Origin: Chelatococcus sp. YT9
GTDB lineage: Bacteria > Pseudomonadota > Alphaproteobacteria > Rhizobiales > Beijerinckiaceae
Direction of reading: 5' to 3'
NCBI RefSeq assembly: GCF_018398315.1
Contig: NZ_JAHBRW010000001.1
Coordinates: forward strand, 1,732,001-1,796,000
Length of the DNA stretch: 64,000 nt
Every line of letters begins with the position of its first letter. The first letter of the stretch is position 1. Shown in pieces: positions 27,203-35,644 of the stretch. The notes beneath the pieces are model-generated. The model was not told the origin of the DNA. It searched no databases and saw only the letters and a list, made by a program, of their open reading frames with translations. Position numbers and translations under genes: made by a program.

Positions 27203-27415
27203 ATGAGCGACGAGAAGATCAAAGGTCCGGCATCCTATTTTCCTTCCATCGAGAAGAAATATGGTCGCCCGATATCTTACTGGAAGGGCTTGGTTCGTGC
27301 GGAGCTCCCTGCCAAGCACATGGAACTCGTCGCCTTCTTGAAGGAACAGCATGGGATGGGGCATGGCCATGCCAATGCGATCGTTGCTCATACGCTAGCC
27401 GAGGGCGACACCTGA
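27203..27415 (+). CDS. DUF4287-domain small protein
   Basis: This 70-residue protein has the features of DUF4287: KGPASYFPSIEKKYGRP near the start and GMGHGHANAIVAHTL near the end. The family is widespread in soil bacteria and its function is unknown; the C-terminal half looks like a small helical binding module. ATG 27203 matches family length, with ATG 27194 also in frame. It is monocistronic. Confidence 0.82.
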   Translation: MSDEKIKGPASYFPSIEKKYGRPISYWKGLVRAELPAKHMELVAFLKEQHGMGHGHANAIVAHTLAEGDT

Positions 27416-27848
27416 TCCACGTTGCGATCTGGAAATCATGAGCATGAGTTCCGGTTAAAGGCTGTTCTTTGAGGAGCAGTCCTGGCCGTGGAACCCTTCT
27501 GCTTTGTCGCTCATTCAAAGACCAAATCCGCGGGGACTGATTCAGGCTCGCCGTTGATTTTCGCGTGCGACCATCTTGCCGGATGAATAGCGGGCCTGTC
27601 GTTTTGACGGGACGCCCTCCACTTCTCCACCTCTCCAGATCCCGGAAGCTTGAGCCGCGGCATACGCATCCGGGCGGTCCGCGGATTTACTTTCAGTCAG
27701 CGCGACATGGCGGCAGTGGTCCTCACCGGTCTGAACCGCTCCCGCATATGCAGCTTGACCGGGTGAGATGACCATACTACCGTATGACAATCTTGGACAA
27801 GAAAACCGAGCCGCAGCCTGACGCGGCCTCATTGCGGGAGGATCAGAG
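27416..27848. other. 433-bp regulatory stretch upstream of the Gfo/Idh operon
   Basis: I find no gene in this stretch. The right end holds TTGACC (27756-27761), an inverted repeat at 27774-27787 and a GGGAGG ribosome-binding site at 27836-27841. The left part shows nothing I can assign. Confidence 0.5.
27774..27787 (+). promoter_or_regulatory. candidate GntR operator CATAC-N4-GTATG
   Basis: Perfect 5-bp arms CATAC and GTATG flank TACC, 61 bp before the first gene and 13 bp after a TTGACC hexamer. It would overlap the -10 region. FCD-type GntR repressors bind such GTAT-centred repeats, and a GntR gene ends this operon. Confidence 0.45.
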
Positions 27849-28937
27849 ATGGCGGAGCCTGTGCATGTTGGCATCGTTGGACTGGGACGCTGGGCGCGGG
27901 TGTTGACGCGCGCTGCCAAGAAATCGGATGCGATCAAGATCATGGCGGGGTTCAGCCGGTCGGAGGAAAAGCGGGAAGCCTTTACGCGCGACACCGGCAT
28001 TCCGACCACGCCGGACCTGAAGTCCTTGCTTGCCGACCCCTCTATTAGGGGCGTCATCCTGACGGTGCCGAACGAACAGCACCTGCCTGTCGCCGCCGAG
28101 GTCGCGAAGGCCGGCAAGCATGTTTATACGGAAAAGCCCATCGCCAGCACGTTGGAGGATGGCCTCGCCATCGCCGCCCTTGAGAAGGAGCACGGCATAA
28201 CGGTCACGGTCGGGCATAGTGCCCGTCTGATGGCGGGCGTGCGCCGTATCCGCGAGGCGATTGACGCCGGAGAGCTTGGCCGCGTCGCGCTGATCGAGGC
28301 GAATTTCTCCAACGAGCGCGCCCTGGAGCTCACGCCGCAGACATGGCGCTGGTACAAGCATCGCGCGCCCGGAGGACCGTTATCCCAGCTCGCCATTCAT
28401 ATGTTTGATCTTGTTCATTACATCGGTGGCGAAATATCCCAGGCGAGTTCCATTGCCTCGAAACTGTCGCCGGTAGGCGCGGAGGTAGATGATCAGTCGC
28501 TGACCTTGTTGAAGTTTCAGGACGGCAAGGTCGCCTATGTCGGCTCAAGCTGGACGGCGCCTGGCATCTTTTCGCTCAGGGTTTTCGGTTCAAAGGGCCT
28601 GATGCATTACGAGATCGACTTCGGTGTGTGGGATACGCCGGATGAAATACATAAGTCCTCTTCGCTTTACATCCAACGCGGCAAGGATGGGTTCGGGAAA
28701 CGTGAAGTCCTCCAGGATAGCGAGAGTGATATGTTTCGCGTCGAGCTTGAGCTTTTTGCCGAAAGCTGCCGTTCGGGCAGAGGCAACGAGTTGAGCGCTG
28801 ACAACGGCAACGTGGCTGTGGCTTGCGTCTATGCAGCCCTCCAGTCCATCGAAAGCAACGGCCAACTCGTTAAGCTCGCCGACGTCATGGCAGCCGCCCG
28901 CGCCCGGGCCGGCGAGGGCGACCGCCATGTCGCCTAG
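27849..28937 (+). CDS. Gfo/Idh/MocA-family oxidoreductase
   Basis: The 362-residue NAD(P)-dependent dehydrogenase has the Rossmann motif GIVGLGRWAR at residue 8 and the family EKP motif in TEKPIAST near 97. The C-terminal half is the alpha/beta substrate domain with SQLAIHMFDLVHYIGGE supplying the catalytic His. It oxidises or reduces sugars, inositols or sugar-acid-like compounds. The 3' end overlaps the creatininase gene by 11 bp. GGGAGG precedes the ATG. Confidence 0.92.
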   Translation: MAEPVHVGIVGLGRWARVLTRAAKKSDAIKIMAGFSRSEEKREAFTRDTGIPTTPDLKSLLADPSIRGVILTVPNEQHLPVAAEVAKAGKHVYTEKPIASTLEDGLAIAALEKEHGITVTVGHSARLMAGVRRIREAIDAGELGRVALIEANFSNERALELTPQTWRWYKHRAPGGPLSQLAIHMFDLVHYIGGEISQASSIASKLSPVGAEVDDQSLTLLKFQDGKVAYVGSSWTAPGIFSLRVFGSKGLMHYEIDFGVWDTPDEIHKSSSLYIQRGKDGFGKREVLQDSESDMFRVELELFAESCRSGRGNELSADNGNVAVACVYAALQSIESNGQLVKLADVMAAARARAGEGDRHVA

Positions 28938-29742
28938 CGCCTCCAGTCGCTATTTCTGCGATCTGACGCAGCCGGAGATTGTCGAGCAGTTCAAGCGGCA
29001 TCCCCTGGTCATCCTGCCGGCGGGAAGCGTGGAGCAGCACGGTCCGCATCTTCCGACCGGGACGGATATCTTTGCCGCCAACGTCATCTCGCACGCGGTG
29101 GCGGAACGGCTCGACGGCCTGGTCCTGCCGGCGCCTGCCGTCGGCGTGACGCCGATGCACATGCCGTTCGAAAGCACGATCACCTTGTCGCCCGATACCT
29201 ATATGCGGGTGGTGTCGGAGATCTGCGCATCGACGGCCCAGCACGGGGCGCGCTATCTCCTGATCCTCAACTGGCACGAGGGCAATATTCCTTCGCTCGC
29301 GATTGCGGCGGAGGATCTTCACCGCAAGCACGGCATGACCGTGTTGACCGTCCAGGCCTGTTATGTCGCGGCCGACATGTATGGGCACGAATGCAACGGC
29401 CTGACGCATGGCGGCGAGATAGAGGCGCTTGCGGTCCTCGCCTATCGTCCCGAGCTGGTGCATCTCGATCGGGTCGCCTATTGCTCGGATCAGTCCCATG
29501 GCCTGAAGATGGACAAGCTGCGGCGCACGAAGAGCTATCAGCCTGTATTGACGGACATCCGCTGCATCGCGCCGACAGGTTGGTACGGCATGCCGCAGAA
29601 GGCGACCAAGGAGCGCGGCGAGGCCATGCTCTCGGCACTCGCCGATGCCATCGCGAGCGAGGCGAGGGAAATCTTTGGCCTTCTCGACGATGTCCTCGGC
29701 GGCACGGCGGAGGTCACGCAGATCAGGCGGGCGACACCGTGA
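28927..29742 (+). CDS. creatininase-family amidohydrolase
   Basis: The 271-residue metallo-amidase shows PAGSVEQHGPHLPTGTD near residue 31, NWHEGN near 114 and LTHGGEIEAL near 155, the residues that bind two metals in creatininase. The family opens cyclic amides (creatinine, the mycofactocin precursor, or the FAPy deformylase-type substrate). ATG 28927 overlaps the upstream gene. In this operon a lactam or N-acyl intermediate is the natural guess. Confidence 0.9.
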   Translation: MSPSASSRYFCDLTQPEIVEQFKRHPLVILPAGSVEQHGPHLPTGTDIFAANVISHAVAERLDGLVLPAPAVGVTPMHMPFESTITLSPDTYMRVVSEICASTAQHGARYLLILNWHEGNIPSLAIAAEDLHRKHGMTVLTVQACYVAADMYGHECNGLTHGGEIEALAVLAYRPELVHLDRVAYCSDQSHGLKMDKLRRTKSYQPVLTDIRCIAPTGWYGMPQKATKERGEAMLSALADAIASEAREIFGLLDDVLGGTAEVTQIRRATP

Positions 29743-30134
29743 CCCGGCTTGTGCGGGCCTCTGACGGGCGCAGGCTCGGCCTTCCCGGCCGTAGCGCACG
29801 CGAGATTGCGGATGGCGGCTTGGGCGATGCGATGACGGTTCGTCATGTCGAAATCGCGATGAGCCAACCTGGTTCCGTTCAGCGCGGCCCGCATGTCCAT
29901 AGCGACGTCGCTGAATGCATCTATGTCCTCAAGGGAGCTGGCGTCACCGAGACAGAAAGCGGCAACTTCGCGCTCCAGCCTGGTGATTGTGTGATCGTGC
30001 CAGCGGGGGAACTGCACGTGACGCGGAATACGGGGGCGGGGAGCCTCGAGCTGCTATGCTTTTTTCCCATCGGAGAGATCGCGACTCGGACGCGGGAATT
30101 CGCATCCTGGGATGAAGCGAGGGCCTCACGATGA
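29739..30134 (+). CDS. small cupin protein
   Basis: This 131-residue single-domain cupin has RGPHVHSDVAECIYVLKG near residue 48 and LQPGDCVIVPAGELH near 80, giving a likely three-His metal site. It starts at a GTG overlapping the creatininase stop (GTGA), and its own stop overlaps the next ATG. Its likely job is as an isomerase or small metalloenzyme on the same intermediate. Function is not predictable in detail. Confidence 0.85.
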   Translation: MTRLVRASDGRRLGLPGRSAREIADGGLGDAMTVRHVEIAMSQPGSVQRGPHVHSDVAECIYVLKGAGVTETESGNFALQPGDCVIVPAGELHVTRNTGAGSLELLCFFPIGEIATRTREFASWDEARASR

Positions 30135-31111
30135 ACGTCGATGTCTTATGCCTTCGGCCGGAAGCCGACTTCACCCGGGTGGGCGTGGAGCCGCCCCGCA
30201 AACTCGCGATCGCCTATCGCACGCCCGGCGACGCGGATGTCGCCGGACTGCTCGGGCAAGCTCGCGCGCTGGTCATTCCGGCGGTCGGGCCGAAGCTCGA
30301 TCCCGCGCTTTTTGCCCAAACGCGCTTGCGCCTCGTCCAGGTCACCGGAGCCGGGGTCGATCGCGTGGATCGGGAAAGCCTCGTCCATCGAGATATTCCG
30401 GTCTGCAACGTGCCGGGCGGGAGCAATGGCGCCTTGGCTGAATATGCCGTGACCTGTTCGTCACTGCTGTTGCGTCGCTTGATGTGGTCGAGCAACGAGA
30501 TTCGTCGGGGCAACTATGCCTCCTTTCGGGCCAGCATGGTCGCCGACAATCTTGCCGGCATCGACGGGCTCATGGTCGGCCTCGTCGGTTTGGGTACGAT
30601 CGGCCTTGCGGTGGCGGATGCCTTCGCGAAGGCGGGCGCCCGGCTCGCCTATCATGATCCATCGCCGCGGGATGCAGATGCCGCGCGTGAACTGGGCGCG
30701 CGCGCCATGGCCTTGGATGACCTTCTCAGCGAGGCCGACGTGGTGAGCCTCCATGTACCCTTGCTCCCGCAGACCACCAACATGATAGGCGCGGCGCAAC
30801 TCGCACGGATGAAGAAAGGCGCGATCCTCATCCAGGCTGCCCGTGGCGGCATCGTGGACGAGGAGGCGCTGGCGGCGGCGCTCACCTCCGGCCATCTCGG
30901 CGGAGCTGCGGTCGATGTCTATGCCAAGGAGCCGCCCGAGCCGACGAACCCGCTGCTCGCCCTGACGGGAGAGGCCGCGGACCGGCTGCTACTGACACCG
31001 CATATCGCGGGGGTGACTCGCCAGGCATCAGCGACGCTGTTCCGACGGGCCTGGGACAATGTCGAACGTGTGCTGATTCAGGATATGCCGCCCGAATGCC
31101 GCGTTTTCTGA
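30131..31111 (+). CDS. D-isomer-specific 2-hydroxyacid dehydrogenase
   Basis: The 326-residue NAD-dependent dehydrogenase has GLVGLGTIGLAVADAF near residue 155 (nucleotide site), the catalytic Arg in AARGGIVDEEAL, the Glu in DVYAKEPPEP and the His in TPHIAGVT. This group reduces 2-keto acids such as hydroxypyruvate. It is translationally coupled to the cupin. A 108-bp gap follows before the transporter genes. Confidence 0.93.
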   Translation: MNVDVLCLRPEADFTRVGVEPPRKLAIAYRTPGDADVAGLLGQARALVIPAVGPKLDPALFAQTRLRLVQVTGAGVDRVDRESLVHRDIPVCNVPGGSNGALAEYAVTCSSLLLRRLMWSSNEIRRGNYASFRASMVADNLAGIDGLMVGLVGLGTIGLAVADAFAKAGARLAYHDPSPRDADAARELGARAMALDDLLSEADVVSLHVPLLPQTTNMIGAAQLARMKKGAILIQAARGGIVDEEALAAALTSGHLGGAAVDVYAKEPPEPTNPLLALTGEAADRLLLTPHIAGVTRQASATLFRRAWDNVERVLIQDMPPECRVF

Positions 31112-31219
31112 AATGCGCCATGGCGCGCCGCAGAGTATTGTACAAGGTGAGTACCTGATGGAATAATCGAGGTAGACAATAATGATTGCTTGAAGGCAAT
31201 CAAAGGGGAGGAAGACGTT

Positions 31220-32257
31220 ATGGCTTGGATGCGCCAGCCGATTGACTTTCTATCGGCATATACGATCGTTTCCCGTAGAACCGGCCTCATGTTCGCTGCC
31301 GTTGCCGCATTGGGCCTGAGTGGACAGGCTCCTGTCTACGCGCAAACGATGACCGCACCGGAAGGCAGCATCGAGATTACCGTCGGATCCGGTCCTGGCG
31401 CCACCCCTGATGTCATCATGCGCCGGGTGGCCAAGATCCTCAATGACGAAAAGATCGTCACGAATCCGATCGTGGTCCAGAACCGCACGGGTGGCGGGTG
31501 GACAGTGGCCGCCAATTACGTTCTCGGCCACCCTGGCAATAAGAACATTCTCTTCGCCGTTGTACCAACAGTCTACGCCACGCCAATCGTGCAGGGATTG
31601 CCGAATACTTACGAAAAGGTCACACCACTAGGAATGCTGGCGCGCATAGATCTTCTCGTCGTGGTCCGCGCCGATTCGCCCTACAAGACCCTCGCTGATT
31701 TCGTGAAGGCTGCGAAGGAGAAGGAGCGGGCACTCTCGATGGCTGGGGCGAATGTCGGCTCTACCGACCACATCGTCAATGCGCTCATCGAGAAAGCGGG
31801 AGGCGTCAAGCTGAACTACGTACCCTTCGACGGCGGAGGAGGGCAGGTCATCTCATCCCTGCTCGGCGGGGTGGTGACGGCCATCACGCTGCCGCCGGAC
31901 GAAGCGATGCCGTTGCTGCAGGGCGGCAAGGCCAGGGCGATCGCTGTGCTGAGCGAGCAACGGCTGGCGGAGCCGTCGTTGAAGGATATTCCCACGGCCC
32001 GCGAGCAAGGCGTGGACGTCGTCTGGGGTCAGTACTACGGCATCGCCGGGGCGCCGCAACTGGACCCCACCGTTGTCGCCTGGTGGCAGGATAAATTCAC
32101 GAAGATGGTCGCCACGCCGGCATGGACGGCCATGATGAAGGACATGTATCTGACGAGCGCATACGTGCCCGCGAACGAGGCGCGTCCGGCGATGGACAAG
32201 GTTTATCAAGGATTCGCCAGCGTTCTCTCGGAATTGGGGCTGGCCAAGAAGAAGTAG
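31220..32257 (+). CDS. tctC: tripartite tricarboxylate transporter binding protein (TctC family)
   Basis: The 345-residue periplasmic protein has an unusually long leader, about 42 residues, with cleavage near VYA/QT. Family features follow: ITVGSGPGATPDVIMRRVAK, then GGGQVISSLLGGVV and the terminal helices. It delivers the substrate, usually a carboxylate, to TctAB. GGGGAGGAAG precedes the ATG. It heads the transporter half of the operon. Confidence 0.92.
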   Translation: MAWMRQPIDFLSAYTIVSRRTGLMFAAVAALGLSGQAPVYAQTMTAPEGSIEITVGSGPGATPDVIMRRVAKILNDEKIVTNPIVVQNRTGGGWTVAANYVLGHPGNKNILFAVVPTVYATPIVQGLPNTYEKVTPLGMLARIDLLVVVRADSPYKTLADFVKAAKEKERALSMAGANVGSTDHIVNALIEKAGGVKLNYVPFDGGGGQVISSLLGGVVTAITLPPDEAMPLLQGGKARAIAVLSEQRLAEPSLKDIPTAREQGVDVVWGQYYGIAGAPQLDPTVVAWWQDKFTKMVATPAWTAMMKDMYLTSAYVPANEARPAMDKVYQGFASVLSELGLAKKK

Positions 32258-32267
32258 GGAGGGCTGC

Positions 32268-32720
32268 ATGCGACGCATGGATATCGCCGCGGGCATTTTC
32301 CTGCTCCTGTGCTCGGCGCTCGTCGCGCTCGGTACGCGGCACTTGCCGTATTGGGCGGACTTCGCCCCGGGCCCAGCCTTTGCCAGTATCTGGGTGGCCA
32401 TCGCCGGGTTTATGATCGGCGCCGCGCTTGTCGTGCAAGCGGTCCGCCGCAAGACCGATACTCCGGTTGAGTGGCCGGATCGTGCGGGCGCCCGTCAGGT
32501 GCTGCTCGGCATCGGGACGCTCTGGCTGCTTTTGATCCTCATGCCCTTGTTGGGGACGGCGGTCAGCGGGCTGATCTTCGTTGTGCTTTTCTTGCTTGTT
32601 GTCGCGCGCCGCCCCATCGTCCCGTCACTGATCACATCCGTCGTTACAGTGGCGTTGATCGAGGGGGTATTCGGTCTCTGGCTCAATGTCGATCTTCCGA
32701 AAGGCCTCGTTGGTTTCTGA
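32268..32720 (+). CDS. tctB: tripartite tricarboxylate transporter small membrane protein (TctB)
   Basis: The 150-residue protein has four hydrophobic segments, as TctB proteins do, and the glycine-rich loop and position expected between tctC and tctA. Sequence in this family is poorly conserved, so the call leans on hydropathy and order. It follows tctC by 10 bp. Confidence 0.88.
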   Translation: MRRMDIAAGIFLLLCSALVALGTRHLPYWADFAPGPAFASIWVAIAGFMIGAALVVQAVRRKTDTPVEWPDRAGARQVLLGIGTLWLLLILMPLLGTAVSGLIFVVLFLLVVARRPIVPSLITSVVTVALIEGVFGLWLNVDLPKGLVGF

Positions 32721-32756
32721 CGACGAAACCGGCCAATCGCAGAACAAGGCCACGTG

Positions 32757-34274
32757 ATGGAATCTCTCGGTCTGCTCCTGCACGGCTTTGAAGTCGCGCT
32801 CACGCCGTCGAATCTCATAGCTGTATTCGTCGGCGTCCTCCTGGGCCAGGTTATCGGAGCATTGCCGGGCATTGGCCCCTCGTTGGGCATGGCTCTGCTC
32901 TTGCCGATTTCCTTCGGACTACCGCCGATCACTGCGATCGTCCTGCTCTGCGGGATCATGTATGGCGCGATGTACGGCGGCACCCTGACGTCGGTGCTCA
33001 TCAATGTTCCTGGTGAGTCGTCGGGGATCATGACGACCCTTGAGGGCTACAAGCTGGCGCGGCAAGGACGCGCCGGAGCCGCGTTGTGTATCGCTGCCAT
33101 CGGATCTTTCATCGGCGGCACGATTACAATATTTCTTCTAATATTCGCTGCTCTGGCTATCAGTAACTTCGCGCTTAACTTCGCGCCGCCGGAATATTTT
33201 CTTCTTGCAGCGCTGGGCATCACCGCGACAGCCAGCATGGGCGAGGGCTCGCCTATCAAGGCGCTTTTCATGGCGGTGATCGGCCTCATGATCGCGCTCG
33301 TCGGCACGGACCCAATTCTGGGCACAGAACGGCTGACGTTCGGTCAGGTGGATCTTCTCGACGGCATTGATTTTCTCCCCATAGCGATTGGCGTCTTCGG
33401 CATTGCGGAAGTGCTGGTGTCCCTCGAGAGGCTGGTGGATCTCGAGCCCATGAAGACGCGGCTGCGTGATCTCTGGCCACGATGGCGCGACTGGGTTGAA
33501 TGCCGCATGGCCATCGTTCGTGGAACGGCCATCGGTTTTGGTCTCGGCCTCCTGCCGGGGGTCGGGCCGACGGCATCCACCTTCATTGCCTATGCGACCG
33601 AGCGACGCTTCAGTAAAAACCCCGAGCGGTTCGGCAAGGGCGCGCTCGATGCGGTGGCGTCGGTCGAGACGGCAAATAACGCGTCCGTTGTCGGGTCGCT
33701 GGTGCCCATGCTGACACTCGGTATTCCCGGTTCTGGCCTGACGGCGGTATTGCTCGCCGCCTTTACCCTGCAGGGCATCCGGCCTGGTCCCTTGCTGATG
33801 ACCGATCAGCCTGATCTCGTCTGGGGGCTCATCGCAAGCATGTTCATTGGCAACTTGATGTTGCTGATACTCAATCTGCCGCTCGCGCCCTTCTTTGCGT
33901 CGCTGCTGCGCGTACCCTATGCCTATCTCGCACCGGGGATCCTCTTGCTGTCGATCGTCGGCGCCTATGCCACCAACCTCCGGCTCTTCACCGTGGGCCT
34001 TGCCATTGCCTTCGGTGTCATCGGCTATGTGATGATCAAGGCGAGGTTGCCGCGCGCTCCGCTCATCCTCGGCATCGTCCTCGCCCCGATCCTTGAATCG
34101 TCGCTGCGGCAATCGATGATTTTGTCCCATGGCAGCCTCGACATCTTCGTGACACGGCCGCTGGCGCTTGTGCTTCTGCTCACTGTGATCGCGTCGCTCG
34201 CTTTGCCGCTAATGAGCGGCCTCTGGCGTTCAACACGGCGCGCACGCGCGCAGGTCGGCATTCCGACCACGTGA
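32757..34274 (+). CDS. tctA: tripartite tricarboxylate transporter large membrane protein (TctA)
   Basis: The 505-residue protein has about eleven membrane segments and the TctA hallmarks GALPGIGPSLGMALLLPISF near residue 35, MYGAMYGGTLTSVLINVPGE near 67 and GLLPGVGPTASTFIAY near 264. It is the sodium- or proton-driven channel. ATG 32757 is preferred over GTG 32754. Confidence 0.95.
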   Translation: MESLGLLLHGFEVALTPSNLIAVFVGVLLGQVIGALPGIGPSLGMALLLPISFGLPPITAIVLLCGIMYGAMYGGTLTSVLINVPGESSGIMTTLEGYKLARQGRAGAALCIAAIGSFIGGTITIFLLIFAALAISNFALNFAPPEYFLLAALGITATASMGEGSPIKALFMAVIGLMIALVGTDPILGTERLTFGQVDLLDGIDFLPIAIGVFGIAEVLVSLERLVDLEPMKTRLRDLWPRWRDWVECRMAIVRGTAIGFGLGLLPGVGPTASTFIAYATERRFSKNPERFGKGALDAVASVETANNASVVGSLVPMLTLGIPGSGLTAVLLAAFTLQGIRPGPLLMTDQPDLVWGLIASMFIGNLMLLILNLPLAPFFASLLRVPYAYLAPGILLLSIVGAYATNLRLFTVGLAIAFGVIGYVMIKARLPRAPLILGIVLAPILESSLRQSMILSHGSLDIFVTRPLALVLLLTVIASLALPLMSGLWRSTRRARAQVGIPTT

Positions 34275-34292
34275 GGCAGGCGGCACGTTGCA

Positions 34293-34364
34293 GTTCAGCC
34301 GGTTTCGCGGCACAAGTGGCGCGGATGTCATGGTAGGTCGTGCCGGTTATCCGACCGGCTGAAC
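34293..34364 (+). promoter_or_regulatory. two mutually exclusive stem-loops upstream of the GntR gene
   Basis: GTTCAGCCGGT (34293-34303) is a perfect 11-bp complement of 34354-34364. The 3' arm can instead form a short hairpin with GCCGGT at 34342-34347 (pairing 34354-34359), followed by GTTTTC. Alternative pairing is the layout of an attenuator or of a 3' end for tctA. No ligand or leader peptide is apparent. Confidence 0.4.
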
Positions 34365-34385
34365 GTTTTCGGGAGTCCATTGCAC

Positions 34386-35114
34386 GTGTCGTCCGTCAAC
34401 GTCAGTCGTTCGCTCGGAGAGGAAGCCCTTCCAACCATCGAGAAGGATGCTGCCCCCCTGCGGCGCAAGGTGGTCGATACCTTGCGGCTTTCAATCGTTC
34501 ACGGCCGCCTGGCACCGGGAGCGCGGCTCGTCGAGCGGGAATTGATCGACATGCTCGGGGTTTCGCGGACCGTGGTCAGGGAAGCCCTGCGCCAGCTCGA
34601 GTCCGAGGGCTTGATTGATGTTGTTCCCAACAAGGGCGCCGTGGTTCGCAGCCTGACCTTGGCTGAGGCTAAGGAAATCTATGCGATCCGCGCCGTTCTG
34701 GAGGGCTTGGCGGCGCGGCTTTTCTGCGAAAATGCCACAAAGGCCGAGCATCAATCCCTGGTCGCTGCATGCGAAGGGGTCGCTGCCGCCTATGAAGGGG
34801 GCGATGCGTCCGCCATCATCGAGGCGAAGAACAGGTTCTACGACATTCTGGTCAGAGGCGCGCGCACAGAAACCCTTTGGCGCATGATCGGCGATTTGAA
34901 CGCCCGCATCTGGCGCTGGCGTGTTTTGGGGCTGGCCCATCCTCGGCGCTCACCCAAACGTTCGGCGGAGAGCGTCGCGGCTACATATGCGCTGGTTGAG
35001 GCGATCGAAAAGGGCGACGCGAAACTTGCGGAGGAACTCGCGCGCGCGGAGGTCAATCGCGCGGAGGTGGAGGCGACGCGTCTCGTTGCTCAAGAGGAAG
35101 CGCAAGGTTCTTAA
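34386..35114 (+). CDS. GntR-family (FCD domain) transcriptional regulator
   Basis: The 242-residue protein has a winged helix (RKVVDTLRLSIVHGRLAPGA, DMLGVSRTVVREALRQLESE) at about residues 25-80 and the all-helical FCD ligand domain with EIYAIRAVLEGLAARLF. GTG 34386 has GGGAG 10 bp upstream; TTG 34380 is possible. It closes the Gfo/Idh-Tct operon and probably represses it in the absence of a carboxylate ligand. Confidence 0.92.
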   Translation: MSSVNVSRSLGEEALPTIEKDAAPLRRKVVDTLRLSIVHGRLAPGARLVERELIDMLGVSRTVVREALRQLESEGLIDVVPNKGAVVRSLTLAEAKEIYAIRAVLEGLAARLFCENATKAEHQSLVAACEGVAAAYEGGDASAIIEAKNRFYDILVRGARTETLWRMIGDLNARIWRWRVLGLAHPRRSPKRSAESVAATYALVEAIEKGDAKLAEELARAEVNRAEVEATRLVAQEEAQGS

Positions 35115-35209
35115 TCCCTTTACGTCTTTTCGCGTATATAACGCCATTGCCACGGCGCGCGTCGATGTGCCATCCAGCGCGCGGATCTCACGAAGGGGCG
35201 TAGGGGGCA

Positions 35210-35533
35210 TTGACGCCGGAGGAACAACGTCGCTACCGCTTGGCGAAGCGCAGGATTCGGGAATTCGAGCCTGTTCCGGTCGTCGTGGCCAACAAGGGCG
35301 GCGTGGAGATATGCCGGCTCGATGACGCGGTCATTCTGCTCATCGGAAAGTGGCCTTCGGCTTTTGCAACCAGTGCCAAGAGGCTGACTGCCATATCCCT
35401 TTGCCGTGAAGCGCTCGAGGGCCGGATTTGGCCTGACATCGCGCGCAAAGCCTTTGTCTCCGCCGCAGAGGAGGCCGGGGTTCTGGATCCGGGACAGCCG
35501 GCCGCAGAGCCGCAGGTGCCTCGCCGCCCCTGA
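35210..35533 (+). CDS. DUF982-family protein
   Basis: The 107-residue product fits DUF982, small proteins largely restricted to Hyphomicrobiales. The landmarks are the central WPSAF and the closing CREALEGRIWPDIARKAFVS-AAEEAG helix. The C-terminus is a Pro-rich tail. Start is TTG with a G-rich stretch upstream, so the exact start is soft. It stands alone and is convergent with the gamma-glutamyltransferase gene. Function is unknown. Confidence 0.7.
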   Translation: MTPEEQRRYRLAKRRIREFEPVPVVVANKGGVEICRLDDAVILLIGKWPSAFATSAKRLTAISLCREALEGRIWPDIARKAFVSAAEEAGVLDPGQPAAEPQVPRRP

Positions 35534-35644
35534 TTTCCAATCCAGCGGCTGGAGCACGGCGATGGTATTGCCGATAGCCAGATTTGAGAGCGAGCGGGCG
35601 GATTGATGACTTGGATGGCGTTACATGCTGCTTGCCGGATCGCG

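Noticed and set aside
31115-31126. 12-bp palindrome GCGCCATGGCGC
   Set aside because: It has no loop, lies directly after a stop codon and such GC palindromes are expected by chance in this composition.
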